Shown one piece after another: positions 52,863 to 64,000 of a stretch of 64,000 nucleotides of DNA. Location of the stretch: NCBI RefSeq assembly GCF_901933205.1, contig NC_044581.1, positions 9,968,001 to 10,032,000 on the forward strand, given 5' to 3'. Source of the DNA: Camarhynchus parvulus. Lineage: Eukaryota > Chordata > Aves > Passeriformes > Thraupidae. Positions within the stretch are counted from its first letter, which is position 1; the number at the start of each line of letters is the position of its first letter. The notes under the pieces are model-generated. The model was not told the origin of the DNA. It worked only from the letters and a program-made list of their open reading frames with translations, and ran no database searches. The translations under genes were made by a program, and so were the position numbers.

Positions 52863-52960
52863 TCTCTCTCTCTCTCATTCATTCATTCATTCATTCATTC
52901 ATTCATTCATTCATTCATTCATTCATTCATTCATTCATTCATTCATTCATTCATTCATTC
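52863..52960. repeat. Compound microsatellite (TC)7 then (ATTC)21
   Basis: A perfect TC run at 52863-52876 passes directly into an 84-base run of perfect ATTC tetramers at 52877-52960, about 21 copies with no interruption. The lack of interruptions suggests a young, still length-variable locus. The frames crossing it give Ser-Phe-Ile-His repeats and are artefacts. Confidence 0.97.
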
Positions 52961-55900
52961 CACCTAATAAAAGCAGGTTGGTGTGGGAGGCTGGGATCAC
53001 ACCAAGCTTGGCAGAATTATCAGGTTCTGGAGGAGAAGTGAAGTTCACAGAGTGCTACCCTGTCCCACCCACAGCAGCCAGCAGTGCCCATCTCAAGATG
53101 CATCATTCTGCAGGAACATCCTAGCAACTGAGGCAAATAGAACATAAAACACGAGAACAAAGAGTGCATGTTCGAATTACCCTGAAGCATGCCTGAATTA
53201 ATTATGCCTCTTAATTTTTTTGGATAAAAATCAGGTGCTTATTTCATTATTTATAGCACAAAATCAAAACATTACTCTTTTATTTATGATGATGATGATT
53301 CTGTCCAGATTGTGTTGGTTTTCCTGCTATCAACAGCAGCTCTGGAAAGCTTGACATCTTTCCATGCTTTTGGAGAGCCAGGAATGGAGTGAATTTTACC
53401 TAGACTTAAACTGTAGTTTAGAAATTTTAAAATAAGAATGAAAAAAAACCCAACCAAAGAATTTGAGTTTTGTATGATTGGGGGGGAAAGAGTATTTTAA
53501 CCTTTAATGTGTGAAATAAGTTGTAATTACTATGTGGACTGCACACATCACAGAAGTGCAAACTATTTACACATTAATCTTGAAAACACTTTCGTGAGAC
53601 AAATATGTTGGCTACTCTGCTAACCAGTTACAGGAAATTTAGATTTATCAAAATGAGTACTTACCCTATGACCAAAAGAGGAGGTATGTGCTGTCATTTA
53701 AATTTCCTGAGATGATAAATATACACTTAAAATACATGTTTTGCCATCCAAATATTATCTAGAGAATTAAAATTAGTATGGGAAGGTAGGGTATTCTCCA
53801 AGCATTTACCCAGGAGCCTGTGCACACTCTCAACTTCAGAACAGCTCATTTAATTTCACAGTTAGTTCCCTTCAGCAAATAAAATGCAGTCTGGCAAACT
53901 GTAACATGAAACATTTCTGTAATCTGCATGTAACATAGAACAAAAAAATTTTTAAAAATTAAAAATCTATCCCACAACTATATACCTTTGGCTTTTCTAT
54001 CAGTAGAACTGTCCTGCAATCAAATTGTGCTGCTTTAAATCTGAAATATTGTAGTGATGGATGATTCATGTCCCCAATTTAGTGATATCAGCCAATAAAA
54101 AATGAAAGGAGTTGCTCCTTTCCAAAGCTGGTTTAATGTTCCACAGTCTCCTCCCATTTAACCAGAATGTTTGCATTTATTGTTTTTTAACCCACCTCTC
54201 AGTCCTCAATAATAATAAGCCTTTCATCCACATTAAGGTGAGCTGCAGGAACTGTAGCATGGTGCTGCAGAGTAATTGTGCTTATAACTGTAAATACAAT
54301 TGATTGCCATGTGAGCATGAACTTCACATATAGGGTCTATTACACTGGGAAGAAATGTTTTAAGTGAATTCCAGTGTCACCTAAATTGATAGTTAAAGGT
54401 ATGAAATTCAGCACTGAAAAATGAAAATGCTTTTTTACACAACACATGATTTAACTGTGGGCCTGTCTGCCACAGCAAATTGTTCAGACTGAGATTTAGG
54501 ATTCAGATTTAGATGTTTATATTGAAATCAGAAATACCTAATGTTATAGATAATACAACACATAGTGAAAAGGATATTGAACCACGTGTTCTAGGATGTA
54601 AATCAGTCTCTAACTGCTGGAGAGCAGGATATGAAAGCAAGCTGCTTACATCTGCCCAATAATGAGCTTTTGCATATCTCCTGATATATTAAGTACTGAT
54701 CAGCATCAGGCAAGAGCTGCTGCTTTGGTTCAGACACAGAGCCAATTGTTTCCAAAGGTGCTTTCTTATCCTGTTCCTAGCAGGAAGATGTTGCACCCCA
54801 GTTCTTTAGTCCAGGCTCAGAAGAGCAAGGCAGAAAGACCTTCAAACATACAGCATCTTACCTTTTTTCCTCCAAAGGTCCCATTTAACTTTCCTTACAG
54901 ACAGGAAGGATTTAAGATCAGTCTGACTACTTCTTTTGGAAATTTAAGATTTGAAACTGGTCTGCAGAGCATATTTACATCACTCTGATTTATGGAGGCA
55001 TGGAGTTGCAGGCCAGCACCTTTGAGAGAGAGGCTAGGCTGCATGAAAAAGCTTTTGACCCAATACTGTGTCATGCCTATGGAGCACAGATCTTTAACAA
55101 AAAAATCTTATGATAGGTATGACAGAAAAAGTGTTTCATTTGAGCACCAGTGAAGAAAAATTCTTGATTATTACCAGTTTCTACTCAGTGGTTGATATCA
55201 TAGAGAGGTCTGATGGCACACAAACTGCATGTGCTCCTTTTGTTTAAACCACAGGAGATAATGCTGTTCTGGGCTACATCTAATATGTTAATTCAGTTCA
55301 CAGGACCAGCGTAAAGCTAACCAGAATAGATGCCTTGGTATTGTGCACTTCAAGTGTCTGTAGATTGGCTACTGCTGGCTGCACTGTCCTCTAAAAACGA
55401 CTTGGCCTTCACAGACTTGCTGTTTTACAGAGTGATCATCACCATTCCACTGTAAATTGCCTGAGGCAGATTTCCTCTTTTCCCCACATCTTTTAGCATC
55501 TTTCAAGTGTTTTGCCTCCCTCTGCGAATTCATTAAGACATTTTATGACTCTCTGCTACAATAACTAGTCTGAAAATGATATTTTGACTGGATCTGATAA
55601 TTCAAATGGACTATGAAGTCATAGCTTAAAAGTGATGTTAGGTGATAGAGCCAGGAAGTAAATGGAATTTCTCTTCCTGAAAAGATGCCTCATTTTGAAA
55701 TAATGAGAAATGTAATTATCTTGTAATTATCTATATTTACCATTATCCAAGAACTCTATAACATTAACTGGTGGCCCCAATGTGCTGGGGAGGTGTGACC
55801 TCTTTTTCTCTTTTGGTAAGTCACATAGCAAACACTTAGAGCTGCTTTTCTTCTGCTGCTAAGAAATACCTCTAAGAGTGCCATGGAAGATGCCATGGCA

Positions 55901-58737
55901 GGTGTAAGTCAATCCCATCAGTTCCATAAGTCTTTATCCATATCCCACCAAGAAGGCAATGATTTCCAGGGGGTGGCTGAGCATCCCCATCCTCCTGGAG
56001 TCTATGGGGAAGAGGAAGATGCTGCTTTTACCCAGCTGACAATCAGCAGTGCTGCAGTTTGAAACAGTTAGAGCCCCAGCATTCCCAAAGTCACCATCAT
56101 GCTCAAATCACAGTGTCTTTAAGAGTGCAGATGCTGCAAGTCCTAGGAGGCAAGTACTCTGGGCTGCTGGTAAAATTGGAAGAAGTTATGCAAAGCACAG
56201 ATAGGACATTCCTAAACTGGAAATAAATAGTGCAGTGATTTGCAAAGCATTAGCAGCACTATCCCTGCAGTAGAGGGATAGAGGCTGAACACTCACAAAC
56301 CCCAGATATATCCTATAATAACAAATACAGAGCTAAAGTAAAAGCAGAGGGAGCAATATGGTTACTATCTGATAATATATCTACCCTCCAGCCACTGCTG
56401 AAAGACATTCTAGCCCACACTAGATTTAAGATGGATGAGAGGTTTTCTGTCAAACAGGCAAAGCTTAAAAGAGTAGAGGAACTGAAGGTTTGATCTTTAA
56501 CACCAGATGGAAAAGAGAAAGATGAAAGAAAAGTTAATCAGAGACTTTTCTTAAGCTCTACTGATTACTGGAAAGCTTTTGACATGGTCTGTAGTATGCA
56601 GAAGTCAGTGGTGAGCCTTGATATTAACCAGCTCACCTAACAGTTCTTTTCCCCCTGAGTTTAACAACTCGGTCAGTAGCCTGCTGGTGACTTACTGCAG
56701 TTTCCACTGCTAAACCTGACAACTTTCTTTTTTTTCTTCATAACCTTCCCAAATGGCACTGGCAAATTTTTCCTTTAAAAGTCAGTCTCATCCCTCGTGA
56801 AAACAGCAATGGAAGAAGGTCAAGAAAAAAAGTGATGATCATCTCCCAAGATGCAGAAACTGCTTGATGAGCAGGTGCTTTAGGTCAGTTATTTAAAGAC
56901 TAAGGACCCAAGTGGCTTTTGAGCAGATGATCTCTGTAAAGGTTTAGTGCTTTTGGTCCATTCTGAAGAACTAGTTCCACTCTTGTTCTTTAAGCCACAC
57001 AGGACAATACCCAATGTAGGAGGAGACAGCTGCAGGGCTCTGCTCATGCTGAAGTACTGAGCAGCCCTCAGGCATGGCCAGTCCTTGGTTAAATGTTCCC
57101 CCCTCAGCTGGAGAAGCACATCAGGTATCTCAGTAGAAGTGGCCAGCACAGAAACTCAGTGCCCTGTGTGGTGGAGTCTGAGGTACCTTTGGAACCAGAA
57201 TTACCCAGGCTGCTGGCAGGGAGTGATTGCACCCACCAGATCTGTAGCATCCATTGCAGTCTGAGACCTGAAGTGATAACCCAACAGATCATCTCTCCAG
57301 CCAGCCCTATGACTTACAGCCCCACAGAGCTGCTGTTCATCCTCACAGCTTCCTGCCCAGGAGAAGATGAGAACGATGTTATCAGCAGTTTGCATCTGGG
57401 CACCGGATGCACAGAAGACTACGGGATTCAGTTCAAGGTCACACTGTCTGTGTCTCAGAACTGAACCCCTTAAACACAAGACCTTTCTACCTTATTCTTA
57501 TATCTAATGTCTATGAGTGTATTTTTCCCTTAGGGTTTAAGCTGGACCGTTGGTTCCCAACTTTGAAGCAGTTTCCTGCCTTTCCATGGCATGAATTTTG
57601 AACTCGTCCATTGAAAGCATATGGGCTTTTCCTAGCGAGCAAGTGAATCTACAAACTTGGAAAGGCATGTGAGCCAGAGTTTGAATCTCAGCCAAACAAT
57701 TTGTTCTGGCTTTAATCAAGATGTCTTCTTTTAACTTCAAATATCGTTTTTTAAAATCCCATATCAAAACTTCTAGTGTCACACTATGAAATCAATAAAT
57801 GCTACCAGTCATTCAACTCAGAAGTACTTCAAAGCAGTCTGAGTGATAACCATTATTTTATTTTTAAAAATATTCATCAAAGAGATGCAGTTAATATGAA
57901 GGCAAAACAAAATTAACAGCAACAAAGAAACGTGTCAGTTGCATTTTGAACTTGCAGAATACCACAAATCCTGCTACTAGTTTTGCTTTTAAAGTTTCTC
58001 TTTTTCCATTCCTATGTTGACACATTTTAATATTTCCCTTTTTCTCATCTTATCTAGTAATTTAGTTGGGCAAAAACTGGTTTGGATGTAGTCATTTGAT
58101 TAATCATATATTTGATGTCATTTCACACCTTAAAAAAAACAGATTTTTGAACCTGAATCTCCTACATAAAGTGCTGTGTGAGGAACCAGACCAGGCTGAA
58201 GTGTGCAGTTTAATTGTGTGTTGAAGTCTCATCACGTTCAATGGTTCTATGTTTAAAGCTAAGTATGTGACTATGAGCATTCCTGAGTAAGGGTCATGGG
58301 TTTTTGTCTTATTCCATAAATATTTCAATGGAAGAGCAAGAGAAGTGTTCATGAGTAAAGAAGAAATAGTTTAAATGAAAAGTAATGGAAACGTGTCTAT
58401 CTGAGTACATTGTGCTAGGAAAATTTCCAAAATGGAGCATAAATAACTTTCTCAGCACCAACTTACCCTGCCTGGGGCTTCTCATGTTTAACATTTGGTT
58501 AGTACTGCCACTAACAATTTTCCATACTCTTGTCCTCTTATCCAGTGATAATCACCAGCTAGCTCAACTTGGGCCATTCAGAAATGGGACCAAACGCTAG
58601 AGAGTTGCATGGGAAGCTGTTTGGAATGGATTACTGCCAAGGGAATGATACCATGAATAAGAAAATGGAAATTTGAGTGTAAAATTATCTATTTAGTCTT
58701 TATCCATGGCTGTGTCTCATGTTTGGTTTTTTAATTG
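52961..58737. other. Non-coding stretch, no gene recognised
   Basis: This is mostly AT-rich and stop-dense. A short GAT run lies at about 53286-53299. The frame at 57093-57464 (plus strand, 123 codons) overlaps minus-strand frames of similar length and has no recognised domain. No transposon family was recognised. Confidence 0.55.
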
Positions 58738-58768
58738 CAGTATACTATAGAAGGACTATAGTATACTG
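58738..58768. repeat. Perfect 13-bp inverted repeat, 5-base loop
   Basis: CAGTATACTATAG at 58738-58750 is followed by the loop AAGGA and its exact reverse complement CTATAGTATACTG at 58756-58768. The arms end sharply at mismatches on both sides. It could extrude as a cruciform or fold as a hairpin in RNA. No gene lies next to it, so a terminator or attenuator role is not supported. Confidence 0.9.
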
Positions 58769-59715
58769 TGTAGCCTTAACAACTTGGTCTGTAAGATTTC
58801 TTAAAAATGAAACATCTAAGTCATTAAGACCCTGGAAGGAACCCAAAAGAAATGTTCAAAATCTAGATACAAGATGATTATGTTTGGGGTCATACACTTC
58901 ACTCCTGGCACAGGACTGGTGTAGAGTTAAGGGTGGGGAAGGGCAGACTTTCAGAGCAGTCCTGTTCATCCCAGAAAGTCTGTCTGTACCTGGTGTCCAA
59001 GCATCATCTGTGGTTAGAAGGAAAAGGAATTCCACCAAGGATGCTTCAGCAGTGGCTGGTGAGCTCCAGGAGGGCCTGTCCTCTTAGGTCTGGCAAGCAG
59101 ATTTACCTTCAGTTTTCCAACAAGTCAGCCCTTTGTCTGACTGAACTTTTTTCTAACCAGGAATTCCAACTGCTTTGTAGTTTAATTCATTGTTCAGTAC
59201 TGCTGTTTTAGGAAATTTATGAACTCTTTGATGCTGTCTTCTCCTTACGGAAAGGATTTAAGAGTGGGACATTGTGTTACGGCGTGTGTGCTTGGCACAA
59301 CAGCCAGTAAATAGGATGTTTCTTGCTAGCTACATGATTTGTGGTATGTTTTCATCTTCATCATCATTTTTAAGTGTCTCTGTCCTTCTAGTCCATTACA
59401 CTGCCTTTGCCAGCAGTGTGGAAGTGAGCATGTTGTAGCTGTGTTCCAGCTACTTTCCTCACCTAGGCTGGACTGGGAAGGCAGGAGCTGGGGGAAGGGG
59501 GAGGCTGAGCACAGCATGGGAGGCTGGGGATGTCCCAGCTCTCAGTAAGGTGGAGAAGAACTAAAGTTTGAAGCCTGATCTGCATGGGCAACTTCAACTT
59601 TGCACAGGCTGCTGGAGCATTCTGGCCATGGTGAGGGCAGTGTGTTGATGCTGGAGTGTTAGTGCAGGAAGAGTGGATTGTATTGGGAAGGCTTGTCTCT
59701 GAGATGGAGTATGGA
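58769..59715. other. Non-coding stretch before the CR1
   Basis: No gene was recognised. Sequence from about 59430 onward is GC-richer, but I could not extend the CR1 similarity upstream of about 59716. Confidence 0.5.
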
Positions 59716-60360
59716 GACTGGACAGCAGACTGAACAGGAGCCAGCAGGGCGCCTATGTGGCCAGGAAGGCCAATGGCTCCTGGCCTGTGTCAGGAATGGT
59801 GTGGCCAGCAGGATCAGGGCAGTGATTCCTCCCTGGTGCTTGGCACTGGTGAGGCTGTCCCTTGAGTGCTGTGTCCAGTTCTAGGCCCCTCAGTTCAGGA
59901 GGCATGTTGAGCTGCTCAAACACATGCAGAGAAGGGCAGCAAGGCTGGTGAAGGGCCTAGAACACAAGTCCTATGAGGAGTGGCTGCGGGAGCTGGGGAT
60001 GTTCATCCTGGGGAAGGGGGGGCTCAGGGGAGACCTCATCACTCTGTACAGGAGGGTACAGCCAGGTGGGAGGCAGCCTCTTCTCCCAGGAAACCAGCAA
60101 CAGGACAAGAGGACACAGCCTTAAGCTGCTCCAGGGGAGGTTTAGGCTGGACATTAGGAAGAAGTTCTTCATAAAATGAGTGATTGAGCATTGGAATGGG
60201 CTGCCCAGGGAATGGTGGAGTCACTGTGCCTGGAGGTGTTTAATAAAAGACTGGATGTGGCACTCAGTGCCATGGTCTGGCTGACAAGGTGGTTTTAGGT
60301 CATAGGACTCCATGATCTCAAAGGTCTGTTCCAACCTAGTTGAATCTGTGATTCTGTGAA
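59716..60360 (+). mobile_element. CR1 LINE, 5'-truncated 3' end
   Basis: This is a clear avian CR1 (chicken repeat 1) non-LTR retrotransposon fragment of about 645 bases. It covers the C-terminal part of ORF2 (the endonuclease/reverse-transcriptase polyprotein) and the short 3' UTR. Recognisable stretches, in order, are GGCCAGGAAGGCCAATGGC, GCAGAGAAGGGCAGCAAGGC, TATGAGGAGTGGCTGCGGGA, GGGCTGCCCAGGGAATGGTG and the end GTTCCAACCTAG with ATTCTGTGA. Translation in pieces gives SNRTRGHSLKLL, RLDIRKKFF and VIEHWNGLPRE, as in CR1 ORF2, but with frameshifts and stop codons. It lacks the catalytic reverse-transcriptase core and cannot move itself. The 5' truncation and the 8-base tail instead of poly(A) are typical of CR1. 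Divergence is moderate, younger than the 42.1-kb copy. The exact subfamily was not assigned. Confidence 0.94.
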
Positions 60361-60979
60361 CCCCTGGAACAAAACACATCTCACTGCATTGGTATCTACT
60401 AATTTTGATCTAATTTGCAACTGTGTGCATTTAGGGTGGCAGTGCTAGCAAGGAAGGAAGGTCCTCAGCTGTAACTGAGTTGCTGTTCATTGGCTAATGT
60501 GTTTTCATGAACACTGTTGGTTTGCTTTTCGTACCTGCTAATGTGATATAGTGGAGGCTATTTGGTCCTGTGCATGCAAAGCTAAATTAGGCCTGGCAGG
60601 CAGCCCAGGGAGCCGTGCCACGTGTCCCAGCTGCTCACGGCACTCACCATGTGCTCCACTTCCCCAACTTTGCTCCTGCACATTTTTCTCCAGCTGCTTC
60701 CAAACAACAGAGATCTTGTAGTCAAGAACTTCCTCATGATTTGGCGTAGAGTAAACAGATAAAGTTCATGAAGAGGATTTCTTGCAAAGATGGAATGGGT
60801 TCACAATTCAATTTTTCCATTTTTTTCCCTATTTTCAAAGATGAATGTGCCAGACTCCTCACTCCACAGGTGAAGTCAGCAAATTAGTGGAGACATTACA
60901 GAGACTGACTTTCAGGAAAAGGGGGGAAAATTATTTTATTTTTTTCTAATTGTGAGCACCATTACCCCTCACCTCTGAA
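60361..60979. other. Non-coding stretch after the CR1
   Basis: No gene or further repeat was recognised. It lies between the CR1 tail and the AT-rich candidate element at 61 kb. Confidence 0.55.
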
Positions 60980-61350
60980 CCAAGAAAGACTTTACGTGGT
61001 GTCATAATTTAGCAAATTACTTCCTCAAAGGAAGGTCAAACATTTTACCATTCGATCAATAGGAAGCGACTTACAAATCATGTGTATTGATCATTGTAAT
61101 CATTCAGAGGAATGTAGGGCAGACACTAAAATCACATGCACTTAGTCTTAATTGCCCACATTAAAGCAATTATGTCCCAAAACTGTCATTGTCTAATGCT
61201 ATGCACACTACCCAGCATGGTAACTTTTAGCCATACATATTTAATCATAAATCAGCCTCTTAGGTCTATTGCACTAAAGACTTACAATATTGCTGTAATT
61301 ATGCAAATATAACTACGTCTTTTTTCATCAATGTGTAAGATCATGTTGCT
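60980..61350. promoter_or_regulatory. Candidate conserved non-coding element
   Basis: This is AT-rich, non-repetitive sequence with several TAAT/ATTA cores, ATTGATCATTG (near 61086), CTTAATTGCCC (near 61147), TTTAATCATAAATC (61240) and TAATTATGCAAAT (near 61297, which includes an octamer-like ATGCAAAT). The absence of frames and repeats and the density of such sites suggest an enhancer-type element. This is inference from composition. Confidence 0.33.
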
Positions 61351-62760
61351 TTGGGGAGCCAGGTGGAGGAAAATAAACCCCTATATAAATGCAGCTGGCA
61401 TTTAATACATATATTTTACGGCTGTGCTGTGTGTTCATGACACAAGTACTTAAAGTGACCTTAAATTGCTAAGAACAGAGAGCCTTTGTAAAAGCAGTCA
61501 CAAGTCAAGGACTTGTAGATAAAACTTGTTGAGAGGTACATTGATGGTAGGCTTGTGTCAGGAGAGTGCTATTTGTTCAAGGATGTTTATAAACATTATT
61601 TTCCAGAGGATCATTTCAGCTAAAAGTGTCTCAGACAAATACCAATTGGTAGAATTAAAATAAATGTTTTCTGATCTCGTTAACATAAGGTGGGTGCCTC
61701 TTTCATTTTGTCAAGGAAGCCAGTGTGTTGTCTCAGGAAAGTTTTGTTTTGATGAACTAAAGATTGGTCAGGAGTATATTCCTTTTACCATTCCAGAAAC
61801 TATTTCTAAACAGACCTGAAAAATGAACAATTCTTGGTATGTTACATATTATTTTGCAAACAAGAATGTTTGAAATCACAGTTCTTATCTAATATGGAAC
61901 AGCCAAATTTAAGAATTTCTCAGAAAATATGACCTAAAGTCCCTTAAAATTAAGGAGAGCAATTTTCCTGCCTTCCTGGACTGAGATCTAGACTTGAATT
62001 ACTCAATTCCCAAGCAGCTTTCCAGAAACATAATCTAATACAGCCCATAACAGAACAGGTCATGGAAAGAAAAAAATACAGAAGAGACTGCATTGTAACA
62101 CAAGAGCGCAAAAGGAAGGATCATCTACAGGGTGCTTTCAGTTCTTGACTCGCCTCTGAAGGAGTGCAGAGCAGGCTGTGCTCTGGCTCTGCATGCAGAG
62201 GCACAAAGGGAAGGTGCAGAGAGGGAAGACAGGCTGCTGGGATTGCCAGGTACCTCCACATTGCCATTTCCTGCTCCTCTGAGCCTTATGGGACCTTGAA
62301 ACATCACATCATCTAGCAAGTGTTGATCACATCAGCAGTTCTGCAAAATGTTCTTGCACCTTCTCAGTCTTCAGCACAGTGGGCTGCTGACACACAGGCC
62401 TGAGGGTACTTCTGAGAAACCTCAAAAGGTAATGAGACATGCTGCCTTTTTGGCAACAGGCTCCAGATAAGGCATGTGCATCTTCACTGGGAGACGTGCA
62501 AGCTGCAGATCTCTCGACAAGCTTCAGAGCTGCAGGAACAGGGAACTGTGCATGGAAGCGAAGAGCTAAATTGATTCATTCCTGGGAAGATCTCTGACTC
62601 CAAACTCAGGCAAACTTATTTTAACAAGTTTTTGAAAATGTCAGCAACATTTCTGATCTTCTGGGGGTCTCAACCTGTTCAAATCAGCAGTGTGTAGAGC
62701 ATAAGATACCCTGTAAGTCACATGTGTATCCAGGTGGGCACTGAATCACAAGTAATTTAG
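61351..62760. other. Non-coding stretch, no gene recognised
   Basis: AT-rich to about 62050, then mixed. No gene, RNA or repeat family was recognised. Confidence 0.55.
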
Positions 62761-62776
62761 TATTAGGGCCCTAATA
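62761..62776. repeat. Perfect 16-bp palindrome
   Basis: TATTAGGGCCCTAATA reads identically on both strands with no spacer. A homodimeric factor could bind it, but no adjacent gene or repeated copy supports a function. Confidence 0.9.
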
Positions 62777-63379
62777 TTTAGGGGTTTTAAAAGGGAGAAA
62801 GTAAGCAATTTCTCTCAGAAGCCCTTAGCCCCAAAACAGTAATTTGAGCATTAAACACCGAGCAGAGGAGAAAGCTGTTTCAGTGGAGGAAAAAGGACAT
62901 AAAATGTATGAGCTCAAAATGGTTGCACCAAATCTGATTAGAGTACCAACCAGGTTGCATGCTGGCCCTGGATATGGCCAGTTTGGGGGCATCTTCCCTG
63001 TGTTTTCATGCACAGCTGATTGCTCGGGAATCCCAGCACTTCCCGCACTCACTCTTTCTTTCAAGTAGCAATGAAGTTGTTTGGCTGGATCCTTTATGAA
63101 AGTTAAAATTGGTTTATCATTTTCTTTTCGCTTCTCACACCTTATCTAGTTTCTACATTCTTCCCACTTCAGTAGTCAAAGTGATTGAAAGCTGAAAACT
63201 GAGCAGATCTGTCCCTGCAGCAACTTTCCTCGCGTTTCTCATTTAGCGTTTTATCAAACGGGCTCTTTGTCTTTGCAGTCCCCTGATGTTGCCTCTGTTA
63301 CACGGTGATATTCTTCAGGTCATGGGGGTTAAAAGGGGGCTAAAAAGGAGATCATATTGGACTTGCTTTACACAGACAT
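62777..63379. other. Non-coding stretch, no gene recognised
   Basis: No gene was recognised. A polypyrimidine tract followed by TTTGCAG at about 63261-63279 looks like a splice acceptor, but no plausible exon with a good donor follows it. Confidence 0.5.
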
Positions 63380-63660
63380 GTAGCATTAGACCCAACGCCC
63401 AATAGAGGAAAGATATACTACTCCTATTTGATGAGCAGCAGGCCAATAAATTCATTAATCATCATTTTATGCCTCATCAAACACTACCCAAGTTCCTCCA
63501 TGGGAGTTATACAAATTAGCCACTGAAAAGGCAGTAATTTTAGTTTAGCTAGGTAAGTGCTTTTTGATTGCCTTCCTGAACAATGCTTCCCTTGACAAGC
63601 TAATAAATCAGCCCTTTCTGAATCAGAAGTGCAGCAAGTGCGAACAATAACTCCACATAG
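63380..63660. promoter_or_regulatory. Candidate conserved non-coding element
   Basis: This is an AT-rich, frame-free block with an ATTCATTAATCATCATTTTA stretch near 63450, a further TAATTTTAG near 63536 and CTAATAAATC near 63600. It resembles enhancer-type conserved elements. Evidence is composition and motif density only. Confidence 0.28.
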
Positions 63661-64000
63661 TTTCTCCGCTGATTTCAGCTGGAAGGCCTAAGAGGATGAT
63701 CTGGGATCAAAGTCTCTTACTTTATTGCAGAGCAAAAGCTTTCTTTATGAAGAAGAGCTACAGAGAAATGAGGGAAGGGGGATTTTTTTAATCAATTAAT
63801 GAGAGAAAAAGTCTTGAAACAAAAAGGAGGCCTAAGTCTCCGATTGCAGGGATGCTGGGAGGCCGGCAGGGCAGCTCGGGCAGGAGCCAGCCCTGCCGCA
63901 GGTGAGGCTGGAGGCATAAATCGAGGGGCTGCTCCTGTGGAGAGTTACAGATTACCAGGGCGAGTCAGAATACAGACTGTATTTAATCTGCGACCAATTG
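63661..64000. other. Non-coding edge, GC-richer with several CpGs
   Basis: From about 63839 the sequence becomes GC-richer with several CpGs. A consensus splice donor CAG|GTGAGG lies at 63899-63905, and an acceptor-like TTTATTGCAG ends at 63730. The interval between them has no convincing open frame, so no exon is called. A promoter or exon could lie beyond the window edge. Confidence 0.35.

Noticed and set aside
52593..53124. Two overlapping plus-strand frames with Ser-Phe-Ile-His repeats
   Set aside because: They are open only because the ATTC array has no stop codon in these frames.
56567..56620. Another KAFD-like translation
   Set aside because: There is no surrounding reverse-transcriptase similarity.
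59986..60020. G-rich segment inside the CR1 as a G-quadruplex
   Set aside because: One loop is about 11 bases, so it does not fit the canonical pattern.
63280..63318. Possible 39-base micro-exon after a good acceptor
   Set aside because: The donor (CAG|GTCATG) is poor and nothing else supports an exon.
63731..63901. Acceptor-like TTTATTGCAG and donor CAG|GTGAGG that could bound an exon
   Set aside because: There is no convincing coding frame between them, and isolated splice-like sites are common.

Overview
This window looks like nuclear DNA of a bird. The strongest evidence is a well-preserved 3' fragment of a CR1 LINE at about 59716-60360 that ends in the typical avian CR1 tail. A second, older CR1 3' end lies at about 42085-42290. 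The background is AT-leaning and CpG-poor, with scattered microsatellites and few transposon copies, which suits an avian gene desert or a very long intron. I cannot name the species, the chromosome or a neighbouring gene.

I found no protein-coding gene, tRNA, rRNA, CRISPR array or bacterial-type feature that I can defend. Almost all open reading frames are short, overlap on both strands and show no recognisable domain. The two lysine- or Phe/Ser-rich ones at 37.0-37.6 kb are translations of a TTTTC microsatellite. The one exception worth testing is a 200-codon frame on the minus strand at 43424-44026. It has fairly ordinary codon use but no identity I can assign.

Layout. 1-16.8 kb is non-coding single-copy sequence with a small CpG cluster (about 2.3 kb), a short direct repeat (9.3 kb), a canonical G-quadruplex motif (10.24 kb) and small AG repeats. 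16.8-18.1 kb is an AT-rich block full of homeodomain-type TAAT cores, my best guess for a conserved non-coding (enhancer-like) element. 18.1-37 kb is featureless apart from a 29-bp tandem duplication (28.8 kb), a palindromic ancient-repeat-like copy (33.8 kb), a shrinking-unit minisatellite (34.4 kb) and a small CpG cluster (35.05 kb). 37.06-37.30 kb is an uninterrupted 248-bp pyrimidine tract. 39.9-40.6 kb holds a second palindromic ancient-repeat-like copy followed by another AT-rich regulatory candidate. 42-44 kb holds the older CR1 and the 200-codon frame. 44-59.7 kb has a TA repeat, an old interspersed-repeat-like stretch (46.4 kb), a perfect 21-copy ATTC microsatellite (52.88 kb) and a perfect 13-bp inverted repeat (58.74 kb). 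59.7-64 kb has the younger CR1, two AT-rich regulatory candidates (61.0-61.35 and 63.38-63.66 kb) and a perfect 16-bp palindrome (62.76 kb).

No genes act together here. If the window has a function it is probably cis-regulatory, and that needs cross-species alignment to confirm. I did not find a convincing undescribed biological system.
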